A stretch of DNA of 64,000 bases from Plazaster borealis (lineage: Eukaryota > Echinodermata > Asteroidea > Forcipulatida > Labidiasteridae). Positions 46,301 to 61,300 of the stretch are shown in pieces. The stretch is taken from contig CM037462.1 in assembly GCA_021014325.1 (NCBI GenBank), positions 21,534,135 to 21,598,134 of the forward strand, read 5' to 3'. Each line of letters begins with the position of its first letter. The first letter of the stretch is position 1. The translations under genes were made by a program, and so were the position numbers. The notes under the pieces were generated by a model. The model was not told the origin of the DNA, ran no database searches, and saw only the letters and a list, made by a program, of their open reading frames with translations.

Positions 46301-49300
46301 TTCAAACTCACAGAGGGTAGTGGAGGACAGAGAGGTATAGAGAAAGATTGTTACAGAGGGCAGTAGAGGACATAGAGGCATGGAGAAAGATAGACTGGTC
46401 CCCTGTCTTTATCCGCAAGGATATAAAGACAGGGACTGGTTTTACATGTCCAATGATTTCATTGGACAAGGTGCGCAGGTTTGCATGTAATGTTGTTTAT
46501 ACACAATGTAATGGTAGCAACTACCAGGATCCTGCCAGTTGCTCAAGGCCGCTATCTGGCGTTATTCACGAGCCTCGAAGTGTGACGTCAGATGTTCGGG
46601 CTAGGAGAAAGATTGTTACAAACAGAGTGCAGTGGTGGACAGAGAGGCATAGTGAAAGATTGTTACAAACAGAGGGTAGTGGAGGACAGAGAGGTATAGA
46701 GAAAGATTGTTACAAACAGAGGACAGTGGTGGACAGAGAGGCATGGAGAAAGATTGTTACAAACAGAGGGCAGTGGAGGACAGAGAGGCATGGAGAAAGA
46801 TTGTTAGGAACAGAGGGCAGTGAAAGACAGAGAGGCATGGAGAAAGATGGTTACAAACGGAGAGCAGTGGCGGACAAAAAGGCATGGAGAAAAATTGTTG
46901 TGAAGTCAATAAGATAAGAAAACAATGTTAAATATAAAAAATAAGCATTTTTAACTCACAAGGAATTATGTTAGCATAGCGATTCTTGTCCTTGTTTTTG
47001 TCGTCGTTTGCTCTTTCACATGAATAATGGTCGGAACTGGGCAAATTCTAAAAAATGAAAACAACTACAAAATGAAACAGCTTATTATTTTAATATTTAT
47101 GGAGAGGCAATAGACCTAAGTACTGATGACATCATAGTTTGTTTACCACTTTGTAGAAGAGTAGGAAACTATTGTGTCTCTGTCGGAAATGCAGTACCCA
47201 GTTACAGCACTTCATGCAGCAATGCACTCAACAATCCTTGGCGTTATCAGTACACAAGTCTAGTATTAGGGTCATAATATACCCACTTATAATCTAGCAT
47301 TTACCACATAAATTAGCTTATCATATAAAAATCTTGCTCAGCATAATCATTAGTGTGTCTTGACCGAGGCAGTCAAGAGCACTGGACTCAAGTTCATGAT
47401 GACCGAGTCATCAGGTTTTGGGTTCGCATCCCGGTCACGACACTTGTGTCCTTGAGCAACCTATAATTGCTTCTTTTCACCCGTCATGCTGCTGCGTTTT
47501 GTTTGAGACACCTCATCCGGTATGAAAGTCGACGTTCGCTGTGTACAAACGTATGCGAATGTCTATGTTGGAGATGATACTACATGGAGACACCAATGTA
47601 CACATTTTTTTAAAGATGTGAAAGTCTACGTGGAATATTATTTAATTAGAAGGCCTTTGCATCGCTGGAAAAAGCAAAATAAATGTCCAAAGTCCATGTG
47701 CGAACAATACAACAATGTTTGTGGGAGTAGCAGGCTCTAAGCCTGACCCCTACCGTGAACCATGCGTGAACTACGGTATGCCACAGGCTCACCCGCTATA
47801 CTTGGTTTTGATACCCAAACTAGCATAAAAGTAGACATTCGCTTTAACAACCTGTGTGATTGCCCAATATCCAATAACGATGTGCAAGGTAGACATTCAC
47901 TGTAGAAACATATGTGAACGTCCAACATCCAATACCGATGTGCAAGGTGGACATTCGCTGTACAAACCTATGTGTATGTCCAATGTCCAATATCGAAAAA
48001 TCAACGTTGACATTTGGTGTACAAACCTATGTGAATGTCCAACATCCAATATCAAACTAACTTTACACTCACATCTTGTTATTATTACAGAACATCATTA
48101 TCATGACTCACCTCATAGTCAAACAGAAACCCATTGCCTCCTTTGTACGTTTCCTTCTTCTTCTTGCTGACATAATCTTTGAACTCTGACAACGGAATTG
48201 GGAAAGGAGACGTAAATTGCTTCTTCTTGTTAACCTTCGGTCTGGCTGGTGCAGTGGCTGGTGTAGTGGCTTGTGCAGTGGCTTGTGCAGTGGCTGATGC
48301 AGTGGCTGGTGCAGTGGCTGGTGCAGTGGCTGGTGCAGTGGCCGATGTGGTTGGAGTAATGACTTCATAGTCCAAATCATATGGATTTTCTAGTCCTGCG
48401 GAAGGTTTGTTGTTGCTTGCTCGCACTCTTGCTGATAAAACAAATAAAACATTCAAGATATGTTTGACTGTACAGTTGTCAAAAAAATGAGGTTCAGAAC
48501 TTGTTTTTAATGTATGTTTTATTTGATCAATCTTTTGTAGTTAAGATGCTTTAAAGGCACTGAACACGTTTGGTAGTTGTCAAAGACCAGTGTTCTCATG
48601 TGGTGTGTCATATGCATCAAATAACAAGCCTGTGAAAATTTGGGCTCAATTGGTCATCGAAGTTGCAAGAAAATGATGAAAGAAAAAACACCCTTGTTGT
48701 ACAAATTTGTGTGCTTTCAGATAGGAATAAAAGGCTTCTTGCAAAAAGTATTTCATTATTTTAGTGAGAAATTACCTCTTTCTCAAAAACTACGTTACTT
48801 CAGAGGGAGTCGTTTCTCACATGTTTTATACTATCAACAGCTCTCTGTTGCTCGTTACCAAGTCAGTTTTTATGCTAATATATATTTTGAGTGATTACCA
48901 AACGTGTACAGTGCCTTTAACACATCTCAAATTTACGTAGTTGCCAATGAAACAATTTGTTCCAGACTTGACAGTTTTGTTAAACTAGCTGCACTTCTGC
49001 CGTTGACGGCGTGTCATAATCTACACTCCTGCCGTTGATGGCAAATACAAAATGACTATGACGTCATCTGTGAGGTGTTGCTTTATTGCAACGAAGCAGC
49101 TTTACAAAACAGATTTCCCCGTGAAATTTAATTGAGGGATAACATGGGAGAGTTTTTCCTGAATCTACTGAAATACAGCAGAGAAAGGTGTTCAACATTT
49201 TTAATATGATCTAAAACTTGTTAAAATGATTTTCGACAAAGATCGCTTGTTGCCGTTGTTGAAAAAAACCAGTTATTATATAGATCAGCATTGTCATATA

Positions 49301-52300
49301 CCCACCTGACTTATCCAAGGTTGCGAAATATTTGTTCTTATCAGCATATTGAAATAATTTACACACACAAAATAATTTAAAAGAAAGTGGCATCAGTACA
49401 ACTGTTTTGGGCAAGTGTGTATACTTTTTGAAGAAAATAACAGCAACACTTTTTGCATTATTTTGTTTTGTTAAAATGAAAGTTTACAGGGATGTAAGTA
49501 AGTGTTGTATGAAGCTTTGCATGGTGTGGAGAAATACGAAATAACTATAAATAAATAGTACACTTGCGGGTACAACCATGTGTCAATCTCTTTGTGGGAG
49601 TGTTGGCTCTGAAAAGAGCCATTGTGGTCTCGACGTTTCGAACAGTATACTCTGCTCGTCTTCAGGAAGTTTACTATTTATTTATAGTTATTTATAGTTA
49701 TTCATTATGTAAATGATGACCTACCATTTACAGCGTTGAAATGTATACGGCCCCCTGAGCTTTGGTTAAGCCTTTTATTCCTCCTGTCAAAAGTATATAG
49801 TCAACAAACAAAAATCAATAGCAAATTACTCCCCACTCAACAATGATTAATTGCATTTATTAGTTCATTCATTCATTCATTCATTCGGGATGGTTTATCA
49901 CTACCCTTCGTTGCAGCCAAAAGCTGAATTGCACATGAGTTACAGTAAAAACGGTATGCTGTTTAGCTTTGCTCAGCAGAAATTTATTACTTAAAATTGT
50001 CTGCTTAAGCAGCTCTATGATATAGGGCCCCAATTTCATAGAGGTTACTTAAGCACACATGTTTGCTAAGCACCACAAAATTATGCTTAGCAGACTAAGG
50101 TTACCAGTCAAAATTTCACATGTACCATCTGTAACTGGCATCCTGCTCATTTCTTCTATGTTGAAATTGTTTAAGCAAAATGTTTTGATTTGAACGTTTT
50201 CCCTCTCATTGATGGAATATCACAGAATATCACTAAATTGTGACAATAATAATTACCTTATTTTGAAGATCAAAGCAGCTATAATACAAATCAAGACAAG
50301 CAGCATCAATGGAACCACAATCGCAGCTACCGGTGGGCTTGCACTTTGTGGCACTGCCAAACAAAGATTATATTGTTTAAGTTTTGAAACAAAACTATTT
50401 TTTGATTATTTCTTATGTTATTCTATTAATGTTAAAGCTAACAACTTCGACATCAAATAGTAAAAATAATTATGTAATTAATGTGTTATTAATTGTAAAA
50501 TTGATGACACTGAAAAAAGAGCTAGTTCAGGATTCCAAGTTCGGTTTTAGTCAAAAGTGGCTGCTCAGTTTGTGAGTTTTCCTTCACGACCAAATATTTT
50601 ATGATAATTGTTTCACAAACTTGGACAATTAATGTAACTCACATTTTTATAATATTTCTAATGATATTTACTGATGTGTCGAAGCTGAGTGAATAGAAAA
50701 AGCCAGGTTTCACAGAGGGATTATACTCTGTGACAATGCACGAACGAAATGCATTCAATATTTGTTTTATAACTCACAAATATATCCTTGTCATTTGATT
50801 TTTTGTTCACAATAAATACAAAGTATACATGGACACTCGTCCTCCCTACATACTGGCAATTCTAAAAACCCTTTGTAAACAAGGTGGGTGACTCCATGTA
50901 GACACCAACCTTGTCCGCCATGAAACGTTTGCCTTTGACCTTGCCTCGTTTGGACAAACGAGTGGAGAGTGGTTATTTTGGAAATGACGCTATAATAAGT
51001 TTTGTAGTGTCATGGCATGCAGCATACATGGCAAAAAAGGGAAGAAACATGATTCGTGTTCCAATCAAATGACAAGGATATATGTGTGCGATATATAATA
51101 CAATATGATGCAGTATGTGCCCATGTCTTTGTCTGGTACTCTAGGAAGTAGATTTTATTCTCAATTAACATAAAGGAACCAGACTTTCATTTCCTGCCTC
51201 AGTTTGAATAGCCTGGGTTGAATTAAAGCAAAATTGTAACAATACGATCAAGGTGAGTTATTGAGCAGTAAATTACCTTGAACTCTGACCGGCTCACTCC
51301 ATTCAACGGCATAATTCTAAGAAAAATGAGGAAAGATGTAACAACAACACATTTTTTTAGCTTGTATCAAACTAACATTTATATTCAACCAAGTTTTAAT
51401 TCTTCATAATATCTAAAGCACTTCTTTTATTAATATGAACAACAGCAATAAGCCTATTGACCCAATTCACCTGACGTCTTCATCAATTTTTATTGGTTGC
51501 TTCATCTTTGTACTTAATATCCTTGTGTGTTATAAAGTGTAGTGCGCACTACCATAATTTATGCGATTTAGATTTGAATAATGTCTGGTACAATGACTTG
51601 CTCAGTCACAAGTTACCGCCTAAATTTTAATTCCTCACACAATAGAGACGATTGCTATGTCACATGATTCGGGGGCAAGCTTTTGTAAAGCAACCTCCAA
51701 TTAAGCAAACCCTGAGACGCTCCTCATGATTGGTTGGTTTGAAATGTTCCCTGGGTACATTATTTAAGTAAGTATACCATTGTGCCATACACATTCATTC
51801 AACATTGTTCATGAGTGATCGATGTCATGTCTCCTACGTGTACGGAAAAGCTTGCCCCGAACCATGTGATATAGCAACTATCTCTATAGTCTGAGGAATT
51901 CTAATTTAAGCAGGAACTTGTGATCAAGCAGGTCATTGTACCAGACACTGTTCAAATCTAACTCGCAAATGACTTAATTGCAAGCATGGCAGAGAGTAGC
52001 CACAGGGGTAAGAGATAAAAGGCTCACCGATTCAGAAATCCTACTGACTGATCCAAGGTAGATGTCATACAGAGTGTTGATTTCCAGGGGTTTGTTTTCA
52101 TTATTTCCCTGTGTTTCTCCATCACCCACAGTGAATGTTGCAGGGAGATCCTTCTTAGGTAATTCTACAGCTACATAATCAGGAGTTGGTGCAGTGTATC
52201 GTTGGTACCTGGATCCCCTGGTGTCCCTTCTAGTGACTGTCTTAACCCGTCGTACACCAACTTGCAAGCCTCTACACAATACATACAAATGTTCATTGAG

Positions 52301-55300
52301 GAAGTAGTTTAACTTCTGTTTTCATTGGTTCAGTAACAATGTTGAAAGTTTCTTGAGCAAGTAAATTTCTTTCAATACCACACAGAGGTAATATACAAAA
52401 ATTAAACTGATGTTTAACTAAACAACACATTCATGAAAACGAACGAGGCAACACTGCGGGTATTCTATAGATTGATTTTAAGAAATAAAAATTAAATTGA
52501 AATGCTTGTCATACAGTAACAAAAAACAATTTGCTAAAATAGTTCATTCCTGAATTTCGATGGTATTCAGTCAAAACGGCATTGAATGTGACCTGGGCAA
52601 AATTCCTCTTTGGAATGTACAGACCCGTTTATTGTTAATGTTGGCTGAGTGTCGTGTGCAGCTAGGTGCGTACATGCGTACACGTTTCCGGTGTTTGTCA
52701 TCAAAGATGGCGGCCAAGGGGTTTATAGTGTTTTGTGACACAATATCCACAGCACTAAGACGTAGATTAATGAGCAGTATTGTCTTTGTACAAAACAAAA
52801 TAACGGTGGTTTTTTTTCAACGAACAGCCATAAAAAGTCTGAATTCAGATATAAAGATCTGAAATGTAATCCCTGATAATCATATACAGGATCAAAGTGA
52901 ATTACAGGTTCAACATCATATGCATCATTTCAACTTACGTAATGTACTTTTGACGAGGACGGAAGATTCAAAGGTATAGTGACTGTGGAAGAAGTCAAAT
53001 CTGAGATATCTTGTTGGGATAGCTGGGTCGGAGCAGGAAGATCTGTAAAGTCAAAGCCATGGAACATTCTAACCAACCAATCATGAGGAACGTCTTAAAA
53101 GTCAGTACGGTTGGAACGTTCTAATTGGATCGGTTATATTCCAGCAGGCGTACATTGACTGGTCCGTTTGACTACCGGATTTAGAACGTTCAAAATACCA
53201 ACGCCCAACTCTCGCTTAGAAATGTTACTGTTTTTAGTAAAATGTCACCGTCAAGAGGAACGTTTTGGTGGTCCACTGGATTGCTGACGTATGCTTACGG
53301 GAACATTCTTTCGCGCCTAGAATGTGCCCGACTTTTGAGACATTCCTTAACAAGGAGATGCCACAATTATGAAGCACCAATAAAAAACAATAGGTCTTAA
53401 TTTTTGTAACATTAAAATATTACCACTTGGATAATTAAAACAGTTGCCTTTGCAGTTTATATCACTAATGTCGAGAAAACAAAATCTTAAAAAGAAACTT
53501 TATTTAAAATTACTCAGGTAAGAATGTAAGAATCCGTAAATTCATTTCCACTTAATTGTGATAATTAAATGCAATGTTCCACAATACCTGTCTCAACTGC
53601 AGTAAATGCATCTAGTATTGTTTTCTCTCCAACACCATTACTGTTGAAACCTTCCAGTAGGAAATCATATTTTGTGGATGGTTCTAAACCGCTAATGTTA
53701 TGGTGCATATCTGGTGGTTCTATATCGACCGTTTCGAATGAGTTGGTTGGAATAAAGTTGGTGTCATAAGGTTTTTCCAGCACCCTGTATGAAAGCTATA
53801 CATTGTTTTTAAAATGGGAAATAAAAAAACACTAATAATTACTACATAGATTTTTGTAAAGCAGTACTTTCCCGAATCCTGTGCAAACAAATTGCTGTTT
53901 TCTACCACAATGAACACATAATAACATAGCATCAATAAAGTTATTGTTGCAGAACAATGATCATCTTATCAAGTACTGAAATGTTGAATAACTGGATTGA
54001 CATAAATAAATTATCATGATCTAAATAATCTGCTATAAAAACTCACTCTGTATTTAGTTATAACACCATTTCTTTGACCACAGGGTATTTCACTCCAGCT
54101 AACTGCAACACTGAGCTTAGTTGTTGAAGTACTCTTGAAATCTGTTGGAGATCCGGTTGGCTCTAAAATAAAAAATTTAAACACAACATTTATCATTACA
54201 TCCTTCTGCTCAAAATTTAATATTTGGGATTTTTCACGATAATGACTAACACACTGTAATAAAAGGGTTTGTGTGTCTATCTAAACCTGAACATGTATTC
54301 AACAATATTCTCTCCACACGGGTATCTTCAGAACTACAGGTCACAGTGCTAGTCTCTTTCGAAGGACCCTTGGTTTCATTCCCAGAAAGATTTCAAATAA
54401 AATGAAATTGGAATAAATGTACAGCAGTGTTACTCTATCCTGTTATTAGGGTCAGGTTACTAGGGGTAAATTACAGGCAACCAGACCCAGTCACTCTCCA
54501 AGGAGAACCACACTCACCTTTAAATGCTCATTTCATTTTCTTGGCGATATCAACATATTTTAGAAGAAAAAACTGGCAGCGTACAAGGTTGCCTTAAATT
54601 GTCTTCGAAAACTACCTATGTGTGACATGGGCCTTAATTTCATCACACATGTGCAGTTTTCGCTACTCCTGACTCCACAGCGGTCACACTTTGCCTGTAA
54701 TTTTACCTAAATCACTAATTTCATAATTAAAAAAGAATTTCTTATAACAGAAAATTATAATTCTGACAAGTCCACGAGTCTGTACAAAACACATGTAAGC
54801 CAAGTCAAAAGATTGAATTGTTTTTACATACATCCTCAACAAATAACAAGCTTAATTCACTCCCTAAAATGGGCTTCTTGTATTCAGTGAGGATCAAAGT
54901 TTTAGACGGAATGTTGAAATGATGGCATTTCCACCTTTTGGGAACCCCTGGAGTTACAGATTTCAAGGAGCTTCTATGAACAGTAATGCTGTAGAGAAGT
55001 CAATCACAAGAGCATGAATTCTTTATATCAGCAGAAAATAACGCCGGAGTAATATCTTCACCAGGCAGACATAAAGAAGTCTGAATTCAGATAAAAGAGT
55101 CTGAAAGCTCCCATCCCGGTAGATACACTCCTATCAGAAACTTACCTTTTTCGGGTGTTGTGTGTTCGATATAAGTGTTCTCCTGAAATTCACCAAGTCC
55201 TGCCTCATTCCTGGCAAGAACACGAACCATGTAGATTGAATTGGGAAATAAATCAGGATGAGGTAAAGGAGACTGTCTCTCTGTTTTGTTGTGTAGAGTT

Positions 55301-58300
55301 TGAAATTCACCATTCACCTCTTGGCAAAGAACTCTCTTAACCAGTTGATACTGTACCGCATAATCAATAACAGGGCACTTGTTTTGAGGAGCTTTCCATG
55401 TAATGGTTCTACTGGGATCATCTTGCTCTGGGCTGACTTGATAGATCACTGATACAGGAACTGGAAAAAAACGTTAGCTTTGATAAATATTTTTCGCGCT
55501 CTCTTTTTCCCGAAGTTGTTCCAGAGTACACCCTTTAAAGTACAGAGTTATGGAAATAATATTTTAACTTGAAACTTCATGACAAGTCTTGCCAAGTGAC
55601 GCCTGCAAAGATTGATCTACCAGATTGTACATATTAAAGTTTAAAGTTGTTTTTTCAACAATAACATGATAATATGCACTTGCTGTACAATTCCTATAGT
55701 AATGTTCATCTTCTAGCATTTCCTGCTTTAGATCGTTTCTTTCATTTTGCCCTTGTTATGTTAAGTGTCTATCAAGGTTGGCAAGCTTTCAAGGTCTCTA
55801 ACAACCTGATTAAAAGACAAAAGTTATAGTAAAAAAATTGTAAAGCAGGCATAGGATTTAATATTTTAGAAAATTGGTTCATGGCTTGAATTCCACTGAT
55901 ACACTTGCCTTGTATTATTAGAACTATTCTGGACCTGAAAACGTTTACAAGACCAAAATCATGTCTTTCTTGTTTCATATTTGCTTCACTTTAAGGAAAC
56001 GTTTGGAACTGAAAAGCTAGAAGTGTAACATTAGTAAATTTGTTAATAGTAGGGCCTTTGTTTTGAAAACTCTAAACTTGTCTAGCTTTGGGGGTGGATA
56101 AATACACTACTGGCCGTAGGCTACTCCAAGCCCTTGCTAAGTAAAAACAGTGATTATAGGTTATTTTAAGGCTTAAGTCATTTGCTAACCTTACCATAAC
56201 ACACTGTACAGTTTGGAAGAAGACCAATGTGACCATACAGGCAAGAGTCTGAAAGAAAACATTTATTTTTGTTTTAATCTGTTGAAAAAAATAACAATTA
56301 ACTGTAATTTCATTACTTTAGGGTTTGAATACCAGTATAAGAGTGCATGAATAGTCAAGCCTGATGAATGCCCCAAGTGCCAATTTGCATAGACCCTACA
56401 TGCTAATTTGCCGCTTCCCAGGTTGTATTGTAAACTTGGTGTGATCTCCTGGTAGAGCACCGGCACGTTAATCCGGAGGTCGCATGTTCAAAGCCCACTA
56501 TGTATTTTCTGTATTCAACCCAACATTATTGTTCTTTTCTGCTACAAGTAATTAATTAATACCACACTGCTGATCAAGTGGTCAAAGGTGTACGGTCTGT
56601 CATGCACAAATTCTCTGGTGATCAAGTGTACGGTCTCATGCACAAATTCTCCGGTGATCAAGTGTCCGGTCTGTCATGCACAAATTCTCTGGTGATCAAG
56701 TGTACGGTCTGTCATGCACAAATTCTCTGGTGATCAAGTGTACGGTCTGTCATGCATTCTCTGGTGATCGATTCGTGTAAGGTCTGTCATGATCAAGTAT
56801 ACGGTCTGGCATGCACAAATTCTCAAGCAGGAAACGGCCATCGATGTTGGTACGTTCATAAAGCACTTGAATTCCCAGAATGACATAATGGTCAGATAAT
56901 TCTCGGCCCGTGCAATAATTAATTATCTTACTGATTGGAATATTGACAAAAACCTACAAAAAGTGTACAGTCTGTCATGCACACATTCTCTGGTGATCAA
57001 GTGTACGGTCTGTCATGCATAAATCGTCTGGTGATCAAGTGTACGGTCTGTCGTGCACAAATTCTCTGGTGATCAAGTGTACGGTCTGTCATGCATAGAT
57101 TCTCTGGTGATCAAGTGTACGGGCTGTTATGCACACATTGTCTGGTGATCAAGTGTACGGTCTGTCGTGCACAAATTCTCTGGTGATCAAGTGTACGGTC
57201 TGTCGTGCACAAATTCTCTGGTGATCAAGTGTACGGTCTGTCATGCATAGATTCTCTGGTGATCAAGTGTACGGGCTGTTATGCACACATTGTCTGGTGA
57301 TCAAGTGTACGGTCTGTCATGCACAAATTCTCTGGTGATCAAGTGTACGGTCTGTCATGCATTCTCTGGTGATCAAGTGCACGGTCTGTCATGCACACAT
57401 TCTCTGGTGATCAAGTGTACGGTCTGTCATGCACAAATTCTCTGGTGATCAAGTGTACGGTCTGTCATGCATTCTCTGGTGATCAAGTGTACGGTCTGTC
57501 ATGCACAAATTCTCTGGTGATCAAGTGTACGGGCTGTCATGCACAAATTATCTGGTGATCAAGTGTACGGTCTGTCATGCACACATTGTCTGGTGATCAA
57601 GTGTACGGTCTGTCATGCACAAATTATCTGGTGATCAAGTGTACGGTCTGTCATGCATTCTCTGGTGATCAAGTGTACGGTCTGTCATGCACAAATTCTC
57701 TGGTGATCAAGTGTACGGGCTGTCATGCATACATTGTCTGGTGATCAAGTGTACGGTCTGTCATGCACAAATTCTCTGGTGATCAAGTGTGCGGTCTGTC
57801 ATGAACACATTCTCTGGTGATCAAGTGTACGGGCTGTCATGCACAAATTGTCTGGTGATCACTGCTGTGGATGGGAGCACAAGGGCTGGGAGAATGACAC
57901 ACAAATCGCCACTTTATTATATCAAGTCAATAATAATGGCTGTCTGTGTGACTAGGTTGTCTCAAAAATGACTAAATGACACGTCACTTCCATGATGTTT
58001 ATGTAAAGGGAGGGAATAAACGACCGATGGTCAGCTGGAAATGAAGTATGCTTGTTTTTCAAACTTACTTTGACAGTTTTCACCTCTAAAGCCGTCTCTA
58101 CAAATTCCATTATTTGGGCATCTTCCGTAGCCTTTGTCACAAACTGCATCATTATCACACCGACATGTTTGCACACAATTAACTCCAAACTTACCATCAG
58201 GACAAACTATATTCAAAAAAAGAGTAGAATTACAGCTTTTTATGTACATTTAATAAGGCGATGTGAACTGTTGGTTAAATTTCTACATTTTCTCAATTTC

Positions 58301-61300
58301 CGGCAGCAAGTATGAAATAAAAACTGAAAACATCCGATATGCCATCTCTTGCACTGCTACTGAAAGGACCAATGGTTGACACATTTTTGTTTAGATTGAA
58401 CTTTTTTCCCTGATTTTTCATGTTTTTTCCTGACGTAAAATGTAAATTTGACATAAATTTATTGAATATGTTAGTTCTGGGCTGTGTCATGCCACTGACG
58501 TGCTGGACTTAAATGACCTTGGTTTACCAGATCCAGAAAATATGTTATCTTTTTTTATCAGAAAAGATCAATGAATTTTTGATGAGCAAAGGATAATTAA
58601 TGGGGTCTTTATTTGCAATTTAGTATCCGTAATAATCAAAAGAGGGTTAAATATATAAATCTTCTTAACCACTTCACATCAGATGACATATTTATACGCC
58701 AAATTCTTTTGGACTGGTCTGCAGCGGACATTTGTTAACACCCGGAACAACTTCTTAGCAACCTCAATTTTTTGCAGTTAGTCGGACGGCTGACGTGTAT
58801 ATCCACCTGGACATTCCATTGTGTATCATGCCGAGGCATGCACCTACCGTACTACAATTTGTTTCACCTGTACACAGAGGGACAGCAGGTACTGGAAATC
58901 AAACTTGTATTGTCCCTTTTTCCCGAGGTTATTGTGTAATCCCCGATTCCAGATCTTTGTCCCTTTGTTGTACAAATGTGGCACGCAAGAATGGACAGGC
59001 TGTCACCATTGTTATCATTGTATTCGGCTCAATGGGAGGTAAGTCTAGTGTTCTGAAATGCCAGCATACCATGGCAGATTATCGGCCGTGGCTTAGTTGA
59101 GGTTTGCAATTCGCTGAGAGTGCATACTCATATTTTCTCACAAGACAACAACAAATCCCAGTGCTTATTATGAGGACGTTTGTTGTCTTTCCTTTGTCAA
59201 GTCAGGGTTTCATTGATATTTTTTAAGGTAAATGATTACTCTAGAAGCTCAAAACAGTTGTGAAACTGAATACTATCTACCATGGGCACGGAAATTTGTT
59301 TGGAATACAATTATTGTGTAGTGGTTAATAACACCAAAAGCCACAGATCAACTGACCACCAGTTTAGCCTTCAATTGTCTCTCTTTGAAATTGAAATGAC
59401 GAATCTGGAAAAAAAAATTAAAACCTCACATGTATCACAATAAGTTGTATAATTCCTTACCCTGACAATTATCTCCTGTGAAGCCAGGTGAACATTGTAC
59501 ACCAGTTGGGCATTTACCATGTCCTTTGTCACACACTTCATTATCCTCACAATTACATTTTAGCTTACAACCAGCACCAAAGTAACCGTGGTCGCAATCT
59601 GCAAGATAGCAATCCATTTGACAAGTAAATAGAGCCATTTTGACTGTGTGTGGTTGTCTTTTGGCTTGCATATTATGAAAGCAAAGTTAGCTCTCATATA
59701 AACTAATTCATAATTCCTTCACTTGAACATGGAACCAACTTCCAGTTGACTATTGCTATAATTTTAAAAAAGGGGGGATTAAGCAAACCAATTGAAGGTT
59801 TGTATACCAGTATGCTATATTGGTCACGAGGGATTAATTTTCATAAAAGGTGAAACAATACACAAGATAGCTTGATCCTTACTTACTTAAAGGAAAAAAC
59901 AACCTATACTGTCAATCATCTTGCTGCTCAGGTCTGGAATAACATGAAGGTCACGGAGGCCATGGCATCCGTTGCCCTGGTCTCGGCCTTAATGGTTCAG
60001 TCAGTTTCCATTGTGGTTTATAACTCGATATTTGAAATAAAAAAGTTGCATCCCCTGCGTCAAGCCAGGGGGCGGTTAGCGGTAGACACATTTTTGTGTT
60101 CTATCAATAACATAAGAACCGTTCGGTCAAATCCGGTCATATTACATATAATCCTCCATTAGAACCCCCCTTTCAGATAGTATAGTCATCCGTGGGGTTG
60201 AGTTCACTAACAGGTCACCATGACCCTTGGAAGTTTGCCGGCGGCAGTCCCCAATGACATGTCCACACACACAAAAACATACGTTGTACACACCCATTGA
60301 AACACGTACAGATTTTCGCCTATGCAAATTTGTACACGAACCTTAAATTTTCTTTATAGATAAAAAAACATATTTTGTATTTGTTAATACCTCCAATTGT
60401 TTATATACTAGAACATAGCTCATCAAGAATTCAACTGACATTTAGAAAGGGTAACCTCTTGAATCACTGTTACAGTATGAGTTTGATTAAAACCTACCAT
60501 CTTCGCAATTCCTGCCTGTGAAGCTAGCTGCACATGTACATCCAAATGGATCTGGAGGACACATCAAAGTGCCCACGCAAGCTACATCCTCCTTACTGCT
60601 ACATCTCAGCTCACTCTCCTGACCAAACCAGTTTTTGCCCCGCACTGTGAACATATGTAACAATGAAAATAAATTAAATCAAAATGAATCCTCTAGAGAT
60701 AGTAAACCAAATAAATGGCAAATTTGTCTGTTTCGAGTCATATTATTGTATTTTCCCTTACACAAATGTGTATACTCAGTAATTTCCCTTGTCCTGTGAA
60801 AAAAAAATATATCACCACGACGGTTGCTATGCTAGAGCAAATGCCTTTCAACAAGACCGCTGAGCTAACCCAGTGTCTAGAGGCAGTTCAAATCCTTTAT
60901 GTTTAGCAGTTTTCTTTCCAAATTATTGCACATTATTTTTAAATATCAATTGTTACACACTTTCTAAAGTTGTAATTGGTCCCCCCCCATTATGCTCCTT
61001 GTAAGACCGTGAAAATATTGAAACTTTTCAACTGCACCATAAAATGAAGTAGTGGAATGAAGGGTGAGATTATGTCATCTTCTATGAAGTCAAATAATAC
61101 TAACTTATGGTGTTCCATAATGTGCCAACCTGTTTGGCGTCACATTATTTTGTTTTGGTGTTGTATTTTGGGTTTGGCGCTGCCTTTTAAGTTTTGTGTG
61201 GAATTCTTTATTTCGCCTTGCACTTTTCAGTTTCGCATTACATCGTCATAGATGTATAGCCTGCTTTAAAGTAAAGATGGACCAATTTGATATTTTCATA

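Noticed and set aside
46348..46917. A 189-codon plus-strand ORF as a gene
   Set aside because: It is a tandem repeat without stops, antisense in an intron, with no domain.
48108..48380. Pro/His-rich and Ala/Val-rich ORFs over the juxtamembrane exon
   Set aside because: They are other frames of the 12-bp coding repeat; the frame continuing into the PTP lead-in is the real one.
49615..49680. A hammerhead-like motif on the minus strand (CTGAAGA ... GAAAC)
   Set aside because: CTGANGA and GAAA fit, but an extra C separates the core from stem II and no convincing stem III with a cleavage site was found. Possibly a decayed relative.
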